Below, one piece after another: positions 44,708 through 53,700 of a DNA stretch of 64,000 nt; the stretch's first letter is position 1; every line of letters starts with the position of its first letter. Origin of the DNA: Chitinophaga sancti (GTDB lineage Bacteria; Bacteroidota; Bacteroidia; Chitinophagales; Chitinophagaceae); NCBI RefSeq assembly GCF_034087045.1, contig NZ_CP139247.1:1674001-1738000 (forward strand), written 5' to 3'. The position numbers and the translations under genes were made by a program. Below the pieces are notes generated by a model. It was not told the origin of the DNA. It saw nothing but the letters and a program-made list of their open reading frames with translations, and searched no databases.

Positions 44708-45470
44708 GTAACAGGCGTTTATCAGATAAATGAATAGTTGCAGCAATTACCGCATAGGAAGGAGCCATGATCCATCCTAAAACAGGAATGAACATCATTA
44801 AATAAAACACCATACCATTGCCGAGGGCAATACCTCTGTGTGCGCGTATAAATTGAATACTTTGCTTCGTGCTCAGTTTATGTCTTTCACAGCTATAATC
44901 TACCATAGAAAAGCCATAGAAATAAGCCTCAATAAAAAAGGCAAACAGGGGTGTGATCCATCCTACTATTGGTATAAACGACAGTACGATCAGTGCAATC
45001 ACACACAGTGTCTGGTTCAGACTATTGCGTATTGACATCCTGATCCCTCTCATCATATCCTTAAAGAACTGTTGCCAGCTGAAAGGATATTCCTTCCTGT
45101 CCATGAGTGCTTCTGTCTTTTCCGACAGGTACGAAAACAGGGGCGAGCCCAATACCAGGAACAGATATTTATAGTAAGAAAAATAAAGTAGCAGGATCAT
45201 GATACGGATGGAGAGTCCCAGCAGGATAAAAAAGAAACTGATCCAGCTGCTTTCGAGATCCTGGATCCATACTTTTACCGGGAGCAGGTTAAAAAGATAT
45301 TCAACAAAGTCCCCGGAATATCCCCATACAAAATAGATCCCGGTCATGAACAGTATGCAGTACACAATGCCTGGTATCAGTATCCACTTCCATAACTTGT
45401 GCTGCATTATAAACTGATGTGCTTTCCCATAGGCCTGTACGGCCGCCAGTACTTCTCTGAATGAAAACAA
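44691..45470 (-). CDS. EI24/CysZ-like integral membrane protein
   Basis: A 259-residue inner-membrane protein with about four to six helices. The family segments visible are MFSFREVLAAVQAYGKAHQF at the N-terminus, GSPLFSYLSEKTEALMD, FIPIVGWITPLFAFFIEAYF and GNGMVFYLMMFIPVLGWIMA. Some members (CysZ) take up sulfate; others are uncharacterised. No sulfur gene is adjacent, so specificity is open. Its 3' end overlaps the methylase start, and its own N-terminus follows a noncoding gap. Confidence 0.85.
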   Translation of the reverse strand: MFSFREVLAAVQAYGKAHQFIMQHKLWKWILIPGIVYCILFMTGIYFVWGYSGDFVEYLFNLLPVKVWIQDLESSWISFFFILLGLSIRIMILLLYFSYYKYLFLVLGSPLFSYLSEKTEALMDRKEYPFSWQQFFKDMMRGIRMSIRNSLNQTLCVIALIVLSFIPIVGWITPLFAFFIEAYFYGFSMVDYSCERHKLSTKQSIQFIRAHRGIALGNGMVFYLMMFIPVLGWIMAPSYAVIAATIHLSDKRLLHGATW

Positions 45471-45625
45471 AATTCTCGTGTTTTTGAATTAGTTATAGCA
45501 TTTTTCGCATTGATCGGATTGTAAGTAACTAAAAATCACTGTAAAAACCCTAAAAAATTGAGCTGAGCGGGAATTGCGGGCCCCTTTTGTGATAAAATCC
45601 CTGAAAATAGGTATGGCTGTAAAAT

Positions 45626-45660
45626 AAAAGACCTGCCTGTTTGTGGCAGGCAGGTCTTTT
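45626..45660 (-). terminator. Terminator of the PorP/SprF gene
   Basis: A perfect 14-bp stem (AAAAGACCTGCCTG / CAGGCAGGTCTTTT) with a TTTGTGG loop starts 20 bases after the stop at 45680 on the minus strand. T runs lie on both sides. Confidence 0.8.
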
Positions 45661-45679
45661 TATATTCGTTTATGTCAGA

Positions 45680-46699
45680 CTAGAATCTTGGACAGTTTGT
45701 TTTATACTTGTTGTTGTCATTCCTTCTGTGAATGTAGATCACTGAGAGTTCCATACCACCACGGTAGTTAGAAGCAGGTTTCAGTGTAGATACGTTCATA
45801 TCGTAAGTAAGACCTACGGTAAAACCACCGATTTCCAGGCCTACATAAGGATTGATCGCATCTTTCAGACGGTACCAGCTACCCAGGTAGAATACAGTAG
45901 GATTTTCGTCCATACCGCCACTCAGGTCAAAGCCATAGGCACCACCAAAAGTAAACTCGCTGGCAGTGCTCTGTTTCATGTACAATGCACTGGCGTGGAT
46001 ACGGTTTGTACCATTTACAGGGAATGAACCACCTCCATGTACAGTTACGCGGGATGTGAGCCTGTTATTGTTCTGTTGCATGAACGTTTCAGTAGGCTGA
46101 GTGATATGGTATAAGGAAACACCTGCGTAAATGTTGGAAGATTCACCGACCAGACCGTTATACAGGATACCGATGTTTGGATCCAGGTAAGAAATGTTCG
46201 GATTTGAAATGGTTTCGCCGCTAGGGATAGCAGGGTTGTAACCATTATTGTCTATCTGGTTTTCGAATACCAGTTTGCTTTGATCAAGTCTTTTGGAAAC
46301 GTATGTAGCCTGTACACCTACAGCGAGGGTATGGTTTCCTTCCGGATCCAGACCTTTGTGGTAAGCAGTACTAAAGCTCAGGTAGGTAGAGGTGAGTGCA
46401 CCGCCGCCTGTCCTGTCATACATAGCCATCAGACCTACGCCCCAGATATCGGTATAAGAAATGACATTTTTGAGGATGCCGAAGTCTATCGCTGCAGTAC
46501 CGGTAGTGAAAGGGGTAGAGATGCTTCTCCATTGTTCACGGTAATTACCGGATACTCTGTAGTCACCTGAGAACAGTCCCGTCATAGCAGGATTCAACGT
46601 CATTGGAGACGCAAAAAACTGCGAAAAGTGGGGATCCTGCGCCCTGGCGGGGTTCATCAGATAAAGGGTGGTCGTTAAAAACAGCAACACTTTTTTCAT
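45680..46699 (-). CDS. PorP/SprF family T9SS membrane protein
   Basis: An outer-membrane beta-barrel of the PorP/SprF family. About 339 residues from ATG 46699 (MKKVLLFLTTTLYLMNPARA, signal peptide). Family features are QDPHFSQFFASPMTLNPAMT, GLFSGDYRVSGNYREQWRSI and PFTTGTAAIDFGIL, then paired strands ending GGMELSVIYIHRR. Many copies occur in T9SS genomes, often next to a large adhesin; here there is no adhesin, so it may be PorP itself or a stand-alone paralogue. Confidence 0.9.
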   Translation of the reverse strand: MKKVLLFLTTTLYLMNPARAQDPHFSQFFASPMTLNPAMTGLFSGDYRVSGNYREQWRSISTPFTTGTAAIDFGILKNVISYTDIWGVGLMAMYDRTGGGALTSTYLSFSTAYHKGLDPEGNHTLAVGVQATYVSKRLDQSKLVFENQIDNNGYNPAIPSGETISNPNISYLDPNIGILYNGLVGESSNIYAGVSLYHITQPTETFMQQNNNRLTSRVTVHGGGSFPVNGTNRIHASALYMKQSTASEFTFGGAYGFDLSGGMDENPTVFYLGSWYRLKDAINPYVGLEIGGFTVGLTYDMNVSTLKPASNYRGGMELSVIYIHRRNDNNKYKTNCPRF

Positions 46700-46851
46700 A
46701 GAGCAATACTTATGTATAGGGTTTCTCGTGCCTACATGTGAAGGTACACAAAGCTCGTCATATCTCAAATTAAAATTATATAACTTTAACACTGAGAAAC
46801 CTCTAAGTCATTCAGAATTATTGGTTTATTAACTATATTTTTCCCTTACAG

Positions 46852-46980
46852 AACTACCGATTAACGGGGTAGTTTACTTATTTTGGCTGTATTGTTGCAC
46901 GTCCTGTCATGATGGCCTGGAATCCTTTCCTGGCGCCGTTCGAATCAATGCGAACCAGACCTGGTTAATACAGGTCCGGT
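46852..46980. other. Unexplained structured intergenic segment between the porP/sprF and upp genes
   Basis: Two imperfect stems lie here: AACTACC / GGTAGTT at 46852-46874, and ACCAGACCTG / CAGGTCCGGT at 46954-46980 (one mismatch, loop GTTAATA). The GC content is higher than the flanks. Neither is followed by a clean T run. A small RNA or leader is possible but unsupported. Confidence 0.3.
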
Positions 46981-47008
46981 CACTCTCTATACTCGTTTTA
47001 GTAAGTTC

Positions 47009-47662
47009 TTAGTTTTGCAATTTATTTCCAAAGGCAAGGTCACCTGCATCACCCAAACCAGGTACAATGTAACCTTTTGCGGTGAGCTCATCATCAATAT
47101 CTCCAGCCCAAATGGTCATATTGTTGTCAGCATTTCGTTGTACATATTCGATACCTACTGTACAAGCAATGGCTACCACCAGGTGAATGTGTTTAGGTTT
47201 TCCAATGCTCTGCAGGTGTTCGATGGTTTTAACCAGTGATGCACCTGTAGCCAGCATAGGATCGGATATGATTACTACCTGATCTTCGATAGTAGGGCTG
47301 GATACATATTCCAGGTTGATATCGAACGATCCGTCATGATTGTGTTTACGGTAAGCCGATATAAAAGCGTGGTCCGCCTTGTCAAAGTAATGAACCAAAC
47401 CCTGGTGCAGCGCGAGGCCTGCTCTCAGGATGGTAGCCAGTACTGGCTGCTGTTTCAATACCCGGCAATTAGCAATACCCAAAGGGGTTTGCACTTCCCT
47501 TTCCTCGTACTCCAATGTTTTGCTGATCTCGTAGGCTGCAATTTCTCCCACTCGCTCCAAATTTCTTCTGAAACGCATTCTGTCCTGCTGAATTTCCATG
47601 CTTCTGATTTCACTCAGCCATTCGCCTACGAGTGAATTGGTACTACTCAGATTTACTATCAT
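47009..47662 (-). CDS. upp: Uracil phosphoribosyltransferase
   Basis: Pyrimidine salvage enzyme making UMP from uracil and PRPP. 217 residues. The PRPP loop is VVIISDPMLATGASLVKTIE, the uracil-binding end is WAGDIDDELTAKGYIVPGLGDAGD, and VLATILRAGLALHQGL is the conserved arginine segment. The start MIVNLSSTNSLVGEWLSEIR gives the normal N-terminus. It stands alone, followed by the structured gap described at 46852-46980. Confidence 0.96.
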   Translation of the reverse strand: MIVNLSSTNSLVGEWLSEIRSMEIQQDRMRFRRNLERVGEIAAYEISKTLEYEEREVQTPLGIANCRVLKQQPVLATILRAGLALHQGLVHYFDKADHAFISAYRKHNHDGSFDINLEYVSSPTIEDQVVIISDPMLATGASLVKTIEHLQSIGKPKHIHLVVAIACTVGIEYVQRNADNNMTIWAGDIDDELTAKGYIVPGLGDAGDLAFGNKLQN

Positions 47663-47806
47663 GGCTGCAAATTACCAATTTTTTCAATCCAAAAAAGAAG
47701 GGGCCGATGGAAAAACACCGGCCCCGATAGGTATAAGGCGCACTTTCGAGCTTAAAATATTTCCCCCTTGCAGTAATACTTTGGTTAACAACGGATGAAA
47801 GGCCAG

Positions 47807-49639
47807 CTACTGATTGTCGTCATCTGCCATCACATTGGAATAAGCAGGGGTTCCGTTGTTCAATAATTGCGCTTTTTTAACCAGCTGAATAAATTCTGCC
47901 CGATAGCCTTCCTTATCTGCTCCTTTGGCGCTTTCAGCAAGGGTTAGCACCTGTTCATAAGTGGCTTTCCCCTTAAATTCTGAGTTCCTGAGCAGCATAC
48001 CAAATGCTGCAACAGCAGTAGCCATTTTGAAGTCGTCTGGTATCCGGGTTACCTTTTGCGAATTCCAGCGCATGGTTTGTGTAAAAACCTTACTACTGTT
48101 GGATTTTGGCTTTTTATAACGAACATTCACTGTCAGCGCTTCTTCGTTGTAATAAGCATTGGATGGATTCATCTGGTAATACTTCAATGGATAGGTAGCA
48201 TCGTCGTCTTTGGAAGGCACCACTTCGTAAAGCGCAGTAACAGTGTGACCTGCCCCCATTTCACCCGCATCCTTTTTATCATCCTTAAAATCTTCTGCTG
48301 CCAGCATCCTGTTTTCATAACCGATCAGGCGATAAGATTCAATAAAATGAGGGTTAAATTCTACCTGCAGTTTCACATCTTTGGCTATGGTAAAAAGAGT
48401 GCCGCCAAACTCTGTCACCAGCGTGCGACGGGCTTCTTCGTAAGTATCGATGTAGGCATAGTTACCATTTCCCTTGTCAGCCAGGATTTCCAGTTTATTG
48501 TCTTTGAGATTACCCATTCCAAATCCAAGAACGGAGAGGAAAATGCCCTTTTCTTTTTTGGCAGAAACGAGCTTTTCCAGGTCGCTTTCGCTGGAAACAC
48601 CTACATTAAAATCACCGTCAGTTGCGATAATTACCCGGTTGTTGCCATCTTCAAGATAGTTGGCAGCGGCAGTATTATAGGCCAGTTGAATGCCTGCCCC
48701 ACCAGCTGTGGAACCACCAGCTTCCAGTTTATCCAGCGCATCCATGATCGCCATCTTTTCACTACCCGGGGTGGATGGCAATACCACACCTGCAGCACCT
48801 GCATACACCACGATGGCTACATGGTCGATAGGACGTAATTGCCGGGTAAGTACTTTCAGTGATTTGATCACCAGTGGCAGCTTGTTTTCTGCACTCATAG
48901 ACCCTGATACGTCGATGAGGAAAACGAGGTTAGCCGGGGGTAATTTTTCATTAGATACTTCCATTGCTTTCAGGCCGATTCTCACCAGCTGGTGAGTAGG
49001 CTCCCAGGGGCATTCGGTCATATCGGTATAGATAGCTACCGGGTCATTGCCGGTAGGAGGTTTGTATTGATAGTCAAAATAATTGATCATTTCTTCCACC
49101 CTTACAGCATCGGCAGGAGGGAGTTCTCCATCATTCAGGAAACGACGTACATTGGAGTAGGCGGCCCTGTCTACATCGGCAGCGAAAGTGCTGAGGGGGT
49201 GCAGGTTCACCGCCAGGAAACGGTTGTCGTGAATAGGAGCGTAGGTTTCCAGCTCTTCACTATTGACGGTAGAGTAGCTGCAGCCCATAGACCTCATATC
49301 TTTTCTGATACCATAACCGGTTACTACTACCTCACTCAACTGTTTATTATCAGGCGCCAGAGAAGCAGAAATCTTTGATTGGTTGCCAGTAACGAGGACT
49401 TCCTTTGTTTGATAACCTATAAAACTGATCACTAAAGTAAGGTTCCCTGCCGGTGCCTTGAGGTGGAATTCACCATTTGCATTCGTAATGGTGCCCATAC
49501 TGGTACCTTTTATCAGTACAGAAACGCTGGGTAATGGCTGGTGGTTGTCTGTATCAGTGATAATACCAGTCAGTGTTCGCTGGGCCTGTGTATTAAGGGT
49601 AATCAGCCCTGCCAGCAACAGGAATAGGTACTTTAGCAT
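47807..49639 (-). CDS. VWA-domain protein with N-terminal carboxypeptidase regulatory-like domain
   Basis: About 610 residues from ATG 49639 (MLKYLFLLLAGLITLNTQAQ, signal peptide; an ATG six bases upstream is possible). Order: carboxypeptidase-regulatory beta domain (about 21-95; GIITDTDNHQPLPSVSVLIK); a short TonB-plug-like LSEVVVTGYG (about 102-111); the YfbK-type N-terminal domain (AVNLHPLSTFAADVDRAAYS); a VWA domain with intact MIDAS (D243 in FLIDVSGSMS); and a C-terminal DUF3520-like region ending near residue 600. The first two parts are the usual start of SusC-type transporters, so this looks like a domain swap. Likely an exported or periplasmic metal-dependent adhesion or assembly protein (inference). 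Confidence 0.85.
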   Translation of the reverse strand: MLKYLFLLLAGLITLNTQAQRTLTGIITDTDNHQPLPSVSVLIKGTSMGTITNANGEFHLKAPAGNLTLVISFIGYQTKEVLVTGNQSKISASLAPDNKQLSEVVVTGYGIRKDMRSMGCSYSTVNSEELETYAPIHDNRFLAVNLHPLSTFAADVDRAAYSNVRRFLNDGELPPADAVRVEEMINYFDYQYKPPTGNDPVAIYTDMTECPWEPTHQLVRIGLKAMEVSNEKLPPANLVFLIDVSGSMSAENKLPLVIKSLKVLTRQLRPIDHVAIVVYAGAAGVVLPSTPGSEKMAIMDALDKLEAGGSTAGGAGIQLAYNTAAANYLEDGNNRVIIATDGDFNVGVSSESDLEKLVSAKKEKGIFLSVLGFGMGNLKDNKLEILADKGNGNYAYIDTYEEARRTLVTEFGGTLFTIAKDVKLQVEFNPHFIESYRLIGYENRMLAAEDFKDDKKDAGEMGAGHTVTALYEVVPSKDDDATYPLKYYQMNPSNAYYNEEALTVNVRYKKPKSNSSKVFTQTMRWNSQKVTRIPDDFKMATAVAAFGMLLRNSEFKGKATYEQVLTLAESAKGADKEGYRAEFIQLVKKAQLLNNGTPAYSNVMADDDNQ

Positions 49640-49716
49640 AGTCATTGAGTTTATTCTGGCTATATGATGCTGGTCAGGGTATTGATTCCATAATCCAATG
49701 AAAAAAAAATATCGAA

Positions 49717-49724
49717 TACATTTG
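49717..49724 (+). promoter_or_regulatory. TACATTTG (-7-like) element for anmK
   Basis: Perfect TAnnTTTG 15 bases before the anmK ATG at 49740. No TTG at a good -33 distance. Confidence 0.4.
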
Positions 49725-49739
49725 CACAAATTTTAGGGC

Positions 49740-50813
49740 ATGGTATACAATGTAATAGGAGTCACTTCAGGGAGCTCACTGGATGGGCTGGACCTGGTGT
49801 TTGTAGCTTTGACAGAGGTAAGGGGTAAGTGGACGTACGAGATCAGGGCTGCTGAGCGTAAAGCATATACAGAAGACTGGAAGGAAAAACTGTCAGGTGC
49901 AGCGAACCTGCCTGCAAGAGATTATTTTTTGCTACACAGTGAATATGGACATTATATCGGGCATGCGGTAAAGGATTTTATTGCTACCCATGGTTTTGAT
50001 CACCAGGTACATTTTATTACGACCCATGGACATACTGTGTTCCATATGCCATCGCAAAAGATGACGGCACAGTTGGGAGATGGGGCGGCGATTACTGCGG
50101 TAACAGGGTTGTCTGTGATCAGTGATCTGCGGGCCATGGATATTGCCTTAGGTGGTAAGGGTGCGCCTTTATTGCCGGTGGCGGAGCAGTTGCTGTTCCC
50201 GAATGTAGCTTATAGGGTGAATCTGGGTGAGAATGCGACTGTTTCTGCACAGAAAGAGGGAGAGTTGGTAGCGTTTGATGTGTGTCCCTGCAATTATGTG
50301 TTGGATAGTCTGGCAGAGTCATTGGGTCGTGTATATGATGAAAATGGTCAATTGGCTGCTGGTGGGGTAACAGATCCGAAATTGCTGGATGCGCTGAATG
50401 AGTTGGCATATTATGCACAGCCTTATCCAAAAACGCTGACGAATAAATTCGGTACCGGTACGGTGTTACCAATGTTGCAGGGGCATCAGCTGTCTACCCA
50501 GGGAAAGCTGAATACATACACAAAACATATTGCTATACAGATTGCAAATGCAGTAAAATTGATTGGTGGGGTAGAAGGCGAAGTGGGTGAAGTATTACTC
50601 ACCGGCGGTGGTGCGCATAACAGCTTTCTCGTAGAATCAATAAAAGAATCAGGGCTTAAGGTTACTCAACCAGATGCACAGACACTAACATTCCGTACCG
50701 CTTTAATGATTGCATTATTAGGCGCATTGCGTTGGAGACAGGAAACAAATGCATTCGCTTCCGTAACGGGTGCAGACCACGACAGTGTAGGCGGTGCACT
50801 TTGGAGCAACTAA
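49740..50813 (+). CDS. anmK: Anhydro-N-acetylmuramic acid kinase
   Basis: Kinase of peptidoglycan recycling that converts 1,6-anhydro-MurNAc to MurNAc-6-phosphate. 357 residues with the family start MVYNVIGVTSGSSLDGLDLV, the FITTHGHTVFHMPSQKMTAQ segment, GDGAAITAVTGLSVISDLRA, and the C-terminal nucleotide site EVLLTGGGAHNSFLVESI. It is monocistronic and ends at an unusually long hairpin. It fits with the two murein-related proteins elsewhere in the window. Confidence 0.94.
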   Translation: MVYNVIGVTSGSSLDGLDLVFVALTEVRGKWTYEIRAAERKAYTEDWKEKLSGAANLPARDYFLLHSEYGHYIGHAVKDFIATHGFDHQVHFITTHGHTVFHMPSQKMTAQLGDGAAITAVTGLSVISDLRAMDIALGGKGAPLLPVAEQLLFPNVAYRVNLGENATVSAQKEGELVAFDVCPCNYVLDSLAESLGRVYDENGQLAAGGVTDPKLLDALNELAYYAQPYPKTLTNKFGTGTVLPMLQGHQLSTQGKLNTYTKHIAIQIANAVKLIGGVEGEVGEVLLTGGGAHNSFLVESIKESGLKVTQPDAQTLTFRTALMIALLGALRWRQETNAFASVTGADHDSVGGALWSN

Positions 50814-50838
50814 GAACTTTCCTGGTCGGTCTTTGCTT

Positions 50839-50936
50839 TTGCCAGTCTGCGTTTTGGCTTGCGCCTTCAAGCGCAAGCCAAAACGCAGACTGGCAATTCC
50901 AATGACTTTTGCCTTCGGCAAAAGTCATTGGAATTG
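50839..50936. terminator. Two overlapping very long perfect hairpins between anmK and ade
   Basis: Hairpin one (50839-50896) has a perfect 26-bp stem with a CTTCAA loop. Hairpin two (50894-50936) has a perfect 20-bp stem with a TTC loop and core CTTTTGCC-TTC-GGCAAAAG. They share three bases and fill nearly the whole gap between the convergent genes. A T run follows neither strongly. Confidence 0.75.
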
Positions 50937-50939
50937 CGT

Positions 50940-52583
50940 TTATTTATTTTCTATTAACGAAGTAAAACTAAAACTATCCCCATCAAACAACCCCTTATCA
51001 CTCAATTTCAAATGCGGTATTACCAACAACGCCATAAATGACAACGTCATAAACGGCGCTCCCAACTCACTCCCCAATCCCTTCGCCGCCTTATCCAACT
51101 GACTATATTGCTCCGCTACTTCATACCCATCCAGGTTACTCATCAACCCCGCCACCGGCAGCGGCAACACCCTTGCCTCGCCACCATCCACCACACTCAC
51201 TCCACCCTGTGATGCAATCACCGCATTTATAGCCTTTACAATACTCTCATCATCCACACCCACTGCAATAATATTATGACTATCATGCGCCACAGAAGAC
51301 GCTATCGCCCCCCGCTTAAATCCAAACCGCTTAATAAACGCCAGGGCAACCGGTGCGGCATGATATCTATTTACCACCACTAATTTCAATACGTCACTCT
51401 CCACATTACTATGCAATGCACCATCCACCACCGGCAACTCTTCTATCAATGTATTCGTGATCAGCTGACCATCCAGCGCCTCAATCACCTTCACCGTAGC
51501 AGTACTACCGTCTGCCACTATACGTAAATCATCAACCGATACCGGCTTACAATCAAAGTTATTAATCACCGGCGCCACCGGTGCCGTGATCAGCGTCTTT
51601 CCACCCTCCGCTACTTTCTCGCCATTCACATAAGTCGCCTGTATATTGAACTCCGTAATCTCATTCGTTACAATAAAATCCGCTGCATCACCTACTCTCA
51701 GCAACCCAGCAGGAATCTTGTAATGCTCCACCGGGTTAATACACGCCGCCCGCAATACTTTAAACAGGTCCACACCATACGCCAATGCTCTTCGCACCAA
51801 CACATTGATATGTCCTTCTACTAAATTATCCGGATGCTTATCATCACTACAAAACATCATGTTATCTGCATGAGCATGCAGCAATCCTACCAGTGCATCA
51901 AAATTCCTCGCGGCACTTCCTTCCCTGATAAGGATCTTCATCCCATACTTCAATTTATCCAACGCTTCTTCGGCAGTAAAACACTCATGATCCGTACTGA
52001 TTCCCGCATCAATATACTGCTTCGCTGCATCGCCTCTCAGCCCCGGTGCATGGCCATCTACAGGCTTATTCACTTTCTTTGCCGCCGCAATCTTTGCCAT
52101 CACATCCGGATCATTGTGCAACACACCCGGGAAGTTCATCATCTCTGTGAGATATAATACTTCAGGCAATGCAAGCAATGCTTCCACATCGCTCACCGTT
52201 ACCGTAGCACCCGCAGTTTCAAATACAGTAGCAGGCACACAGGAAGGCGCACCAAAACAGAATTTGAAAGGCACTGTTTTCCCGTTATCCAGCATATATT
52301 TCACCCCTTCAACACCACATACATTCGCAATCTCATGCGGATCAGATACTGTCGCAATCGTACCATGTACCACCGCCAGTCTCGCAAATTCCGAAGGCGT
52401 GAGCATAGAGCTTTCCACATGCACATGTGCATCTACAAACCCTGGTAAAATATATTGCTGATACGTACCGTGATCCTCACTGATACCAGTGATCTTTCCA
52501 TCCGTTACAGTGATGGTACCCGGATATATACGTTGTGCAGAAATGTCTATGATATTGCCAGATATCTGGAAGTTTTGTGCCAT
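50940..52583 (-). CDS. ade: Adenine deaminase
   Basis: Amidohydrolase converting adenine to hypoxanthine in purine salvage. 547 residues. The metal site is PGFVDAHVHVESSMLTPSEF with HVH, then GTIATVSDPHEIANVCGVEG, PVDGHAPGLRGDAAKQYIDA, STDHECFTAEEALDKLKYGM and MMFCSDDKHPDNLVEGH. The C-terminal ADE domain has FKRGAIASSVAHDSHNIIAVG. The WYL regulator gene lies 10 bases upstream in the same direction, so it may be co-transcribed and possibly autoregulated. Confidence 0.94.
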   Translation of the reverse strand: MAQNFQISGNIIDISAQRIYPGTITVTDGKITGISEDHGTYQQYILPGFVDAHVHVESSMLTPSEFARLAVVHGTIATVSDPHEIANVCGVEGVKYMLDNGKTVPFKFCFGAPSCVPATVFETAGATVTVSDVEALLALPEVLYLTEMMNFPGVLHNDPDVMAKIAAAKKVNKPVDGHAPGLRGDAAKQYIDAGISTDHECFTAEEALDKLKYGMKILIREGSAARNFDALVGLLHAHADNMMFCSDDKHPDNLVEGHINVLVRRALAYGVDLFKVLRAACINPVEHYKIPAGLLRVGDAADFIVTNEITEFNIQATYVNGEKVAEGGKTLITAPVAPVINNFDCKPVSVDDLRIVADGSTATVKVIEALDGQLITNTLIEELPVVDGALHSNVESDVLKLVVVNRYHAAPVALAFIKRFGFKRGAIASSVAHDSHNIIAVGVDDESIVKAINAVIASQGGVSVVDGGEARVLPLPVAGLMSNLDGYEVAEQYSQLDKAAKGLGSELGAPFMTLSFMALLVIPHLKLSDKGLFDGDSFSFTSLIENK

Positions 52584-52593
52584 GGTTCTGATT

Positions 52594-53595
52594 TTAGTAA
52601 CGTTCTAACATTGCTTTTGCTTCTGCTGCTATTTGTTCCGCCAGTGGTGCAGGCTGTAGCACCTTTACATTTGCACCGTAACTCATCAGCAGCATCGTCA
52701 GCTCCTTATTGATCACTACATTGATAGAGATAAGACATTCTTCTGCCGTATCAGATTCAATCTGTTGTGAAGGATGGATGGGTTGTGTCTTGATATACTT
52801 ACCCTGGTGAGGTGTAAAAGAAAGGAGCACTTTTTCAGGTTCTCCCTGTGGTACCGTCACACCAATAGCATGCTGGAAATAACTGGCATCATCAAAGTTC
52901 TTTGCATCAAATTTCTTGTCAGTCGGCCATAGATCCATGATACGATCCAGTGCAAAGGTAAGCAGCGTACCGCCCTTTGCTTTCTGACTCTTACCCACGA
53001 GGTAAAAGCGGGATTGATATTCACGTACATGATAGGGCTCTACCCAGTGCTCTTTCGGCTCATTGCGGTCAAAGCTCTGGTACGATATCCTGATCACATC
53101 CAGGTTCTTAATAGCATCTACAATCGAAGGAATATGCGATGCTCCTTTGTATTGTGTAGCGCGCGAAAAGCGGATCATGCCTTTGTGTTCCAGCACTTCA
53201 CGGTTTTGTTTCAGACTGGCGGCTATTTTCAGGATCGCATCTTCAAACTGCTCTATCACAGGCAGACTGCGAAACTGCTCCAATATACCAATAGCGATTT
53301 CCAGGCCTTCCAGGTCTGCTTCCTCGATGGGAATATTGTTGATAGAGTAAGTCTCATCTTCATACGCATACGTACCACTCGACCTATCATATACAATAGG
53401 GGCGTGGTAATTCAGTTCCGGGTCATGGCGCATATCCTGTATATCCTTTTGGATAGTACGTACAGAGATGCTTTTGTCCATTTTTCGGGAGACAAACTCA
53501 ATAAGGTCATCGAGGGTGGGTTTTTTCAGACGTTTATTTCGTAACCGCTCATCAATCCAGCGATAACGGGAAACAGCATCCTTATTCTTCGGCAT
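52594..53595 (-). CDS. WYL-domain transcriptional regulator
   Basis: A 333-residue regulator. The N-terminal winged-helix region is SRYRWIDERLRNKRLKKPTL to ISVRTIQKDIQDMRHDPELN. The WYL domain (about 140-250) has RISYQSFDRNEPKEHWVEPY and YHVREYQSRFYLVGKSQKAK. A C-terminal WCX-like region ends LAEQIAAEAKAMLERY. WYL proteins usually bind nucleic-acid-related or nucleotide ligands, which would suit its position just upstream of adenine deaminase (inference). Confidence 0.9.
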   Translation of the reverse strand: MPKNKDAVSRYRWIDERLRNKRLKKPTLDDLIEFVSRKMDKSISVRTIQKDIQDMRHDPELNYHAPIVYDRSSGTYAYEDETYSINNIPIEEADLEGLEIAIGILEQFRSLPVIEQFEDAILKIAASLKQNREVLEHKGMIRFSRATQYKGASHIPSIVDAIKNLDVIRISYQSFDRNEPKEHWVEPYHVREYQSRFYLVGKSQKAKGGTLLTFALDRIMDLWPTDKKFDAKNFDDASYFQHAIGVTVPQGEPEKVLLSFTPHQGKYIKTQPIHPSQQIESDTAEECLISINVVINKELTMLLMSYGANVKVLQPAPLAEQIAAEAKAMLERY

Positions 53596-53668
53596 GCAAT
53601 ATTATTTAGGTGCTAAAATTAATGAAATTGATTTTAACGGTACGCAAATCCTCTGCGCGTAGTGCATC

Positions 53669-53676
53669 TACTTTTG
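53669..53676 (+). promoter_or_regulatory. TACTTTTG (-7-like) element for the 53701 gene
   Basis: Perfect TAnnTTTG about 24 bases before the ATG. The region also drives the divergent WYL gene, so it is a shared promoter region. Confidence 0.45.
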
Positions 53677-53700
53677 TATAGTCAATAACACGAGATGTAT

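Noticed and set aside
46938..46946. GTTCGAATC resembling a tRNA T-loop
   Set aside because: No matching T-stem, anticodon or acceptor arms could be laid around it on either strand.
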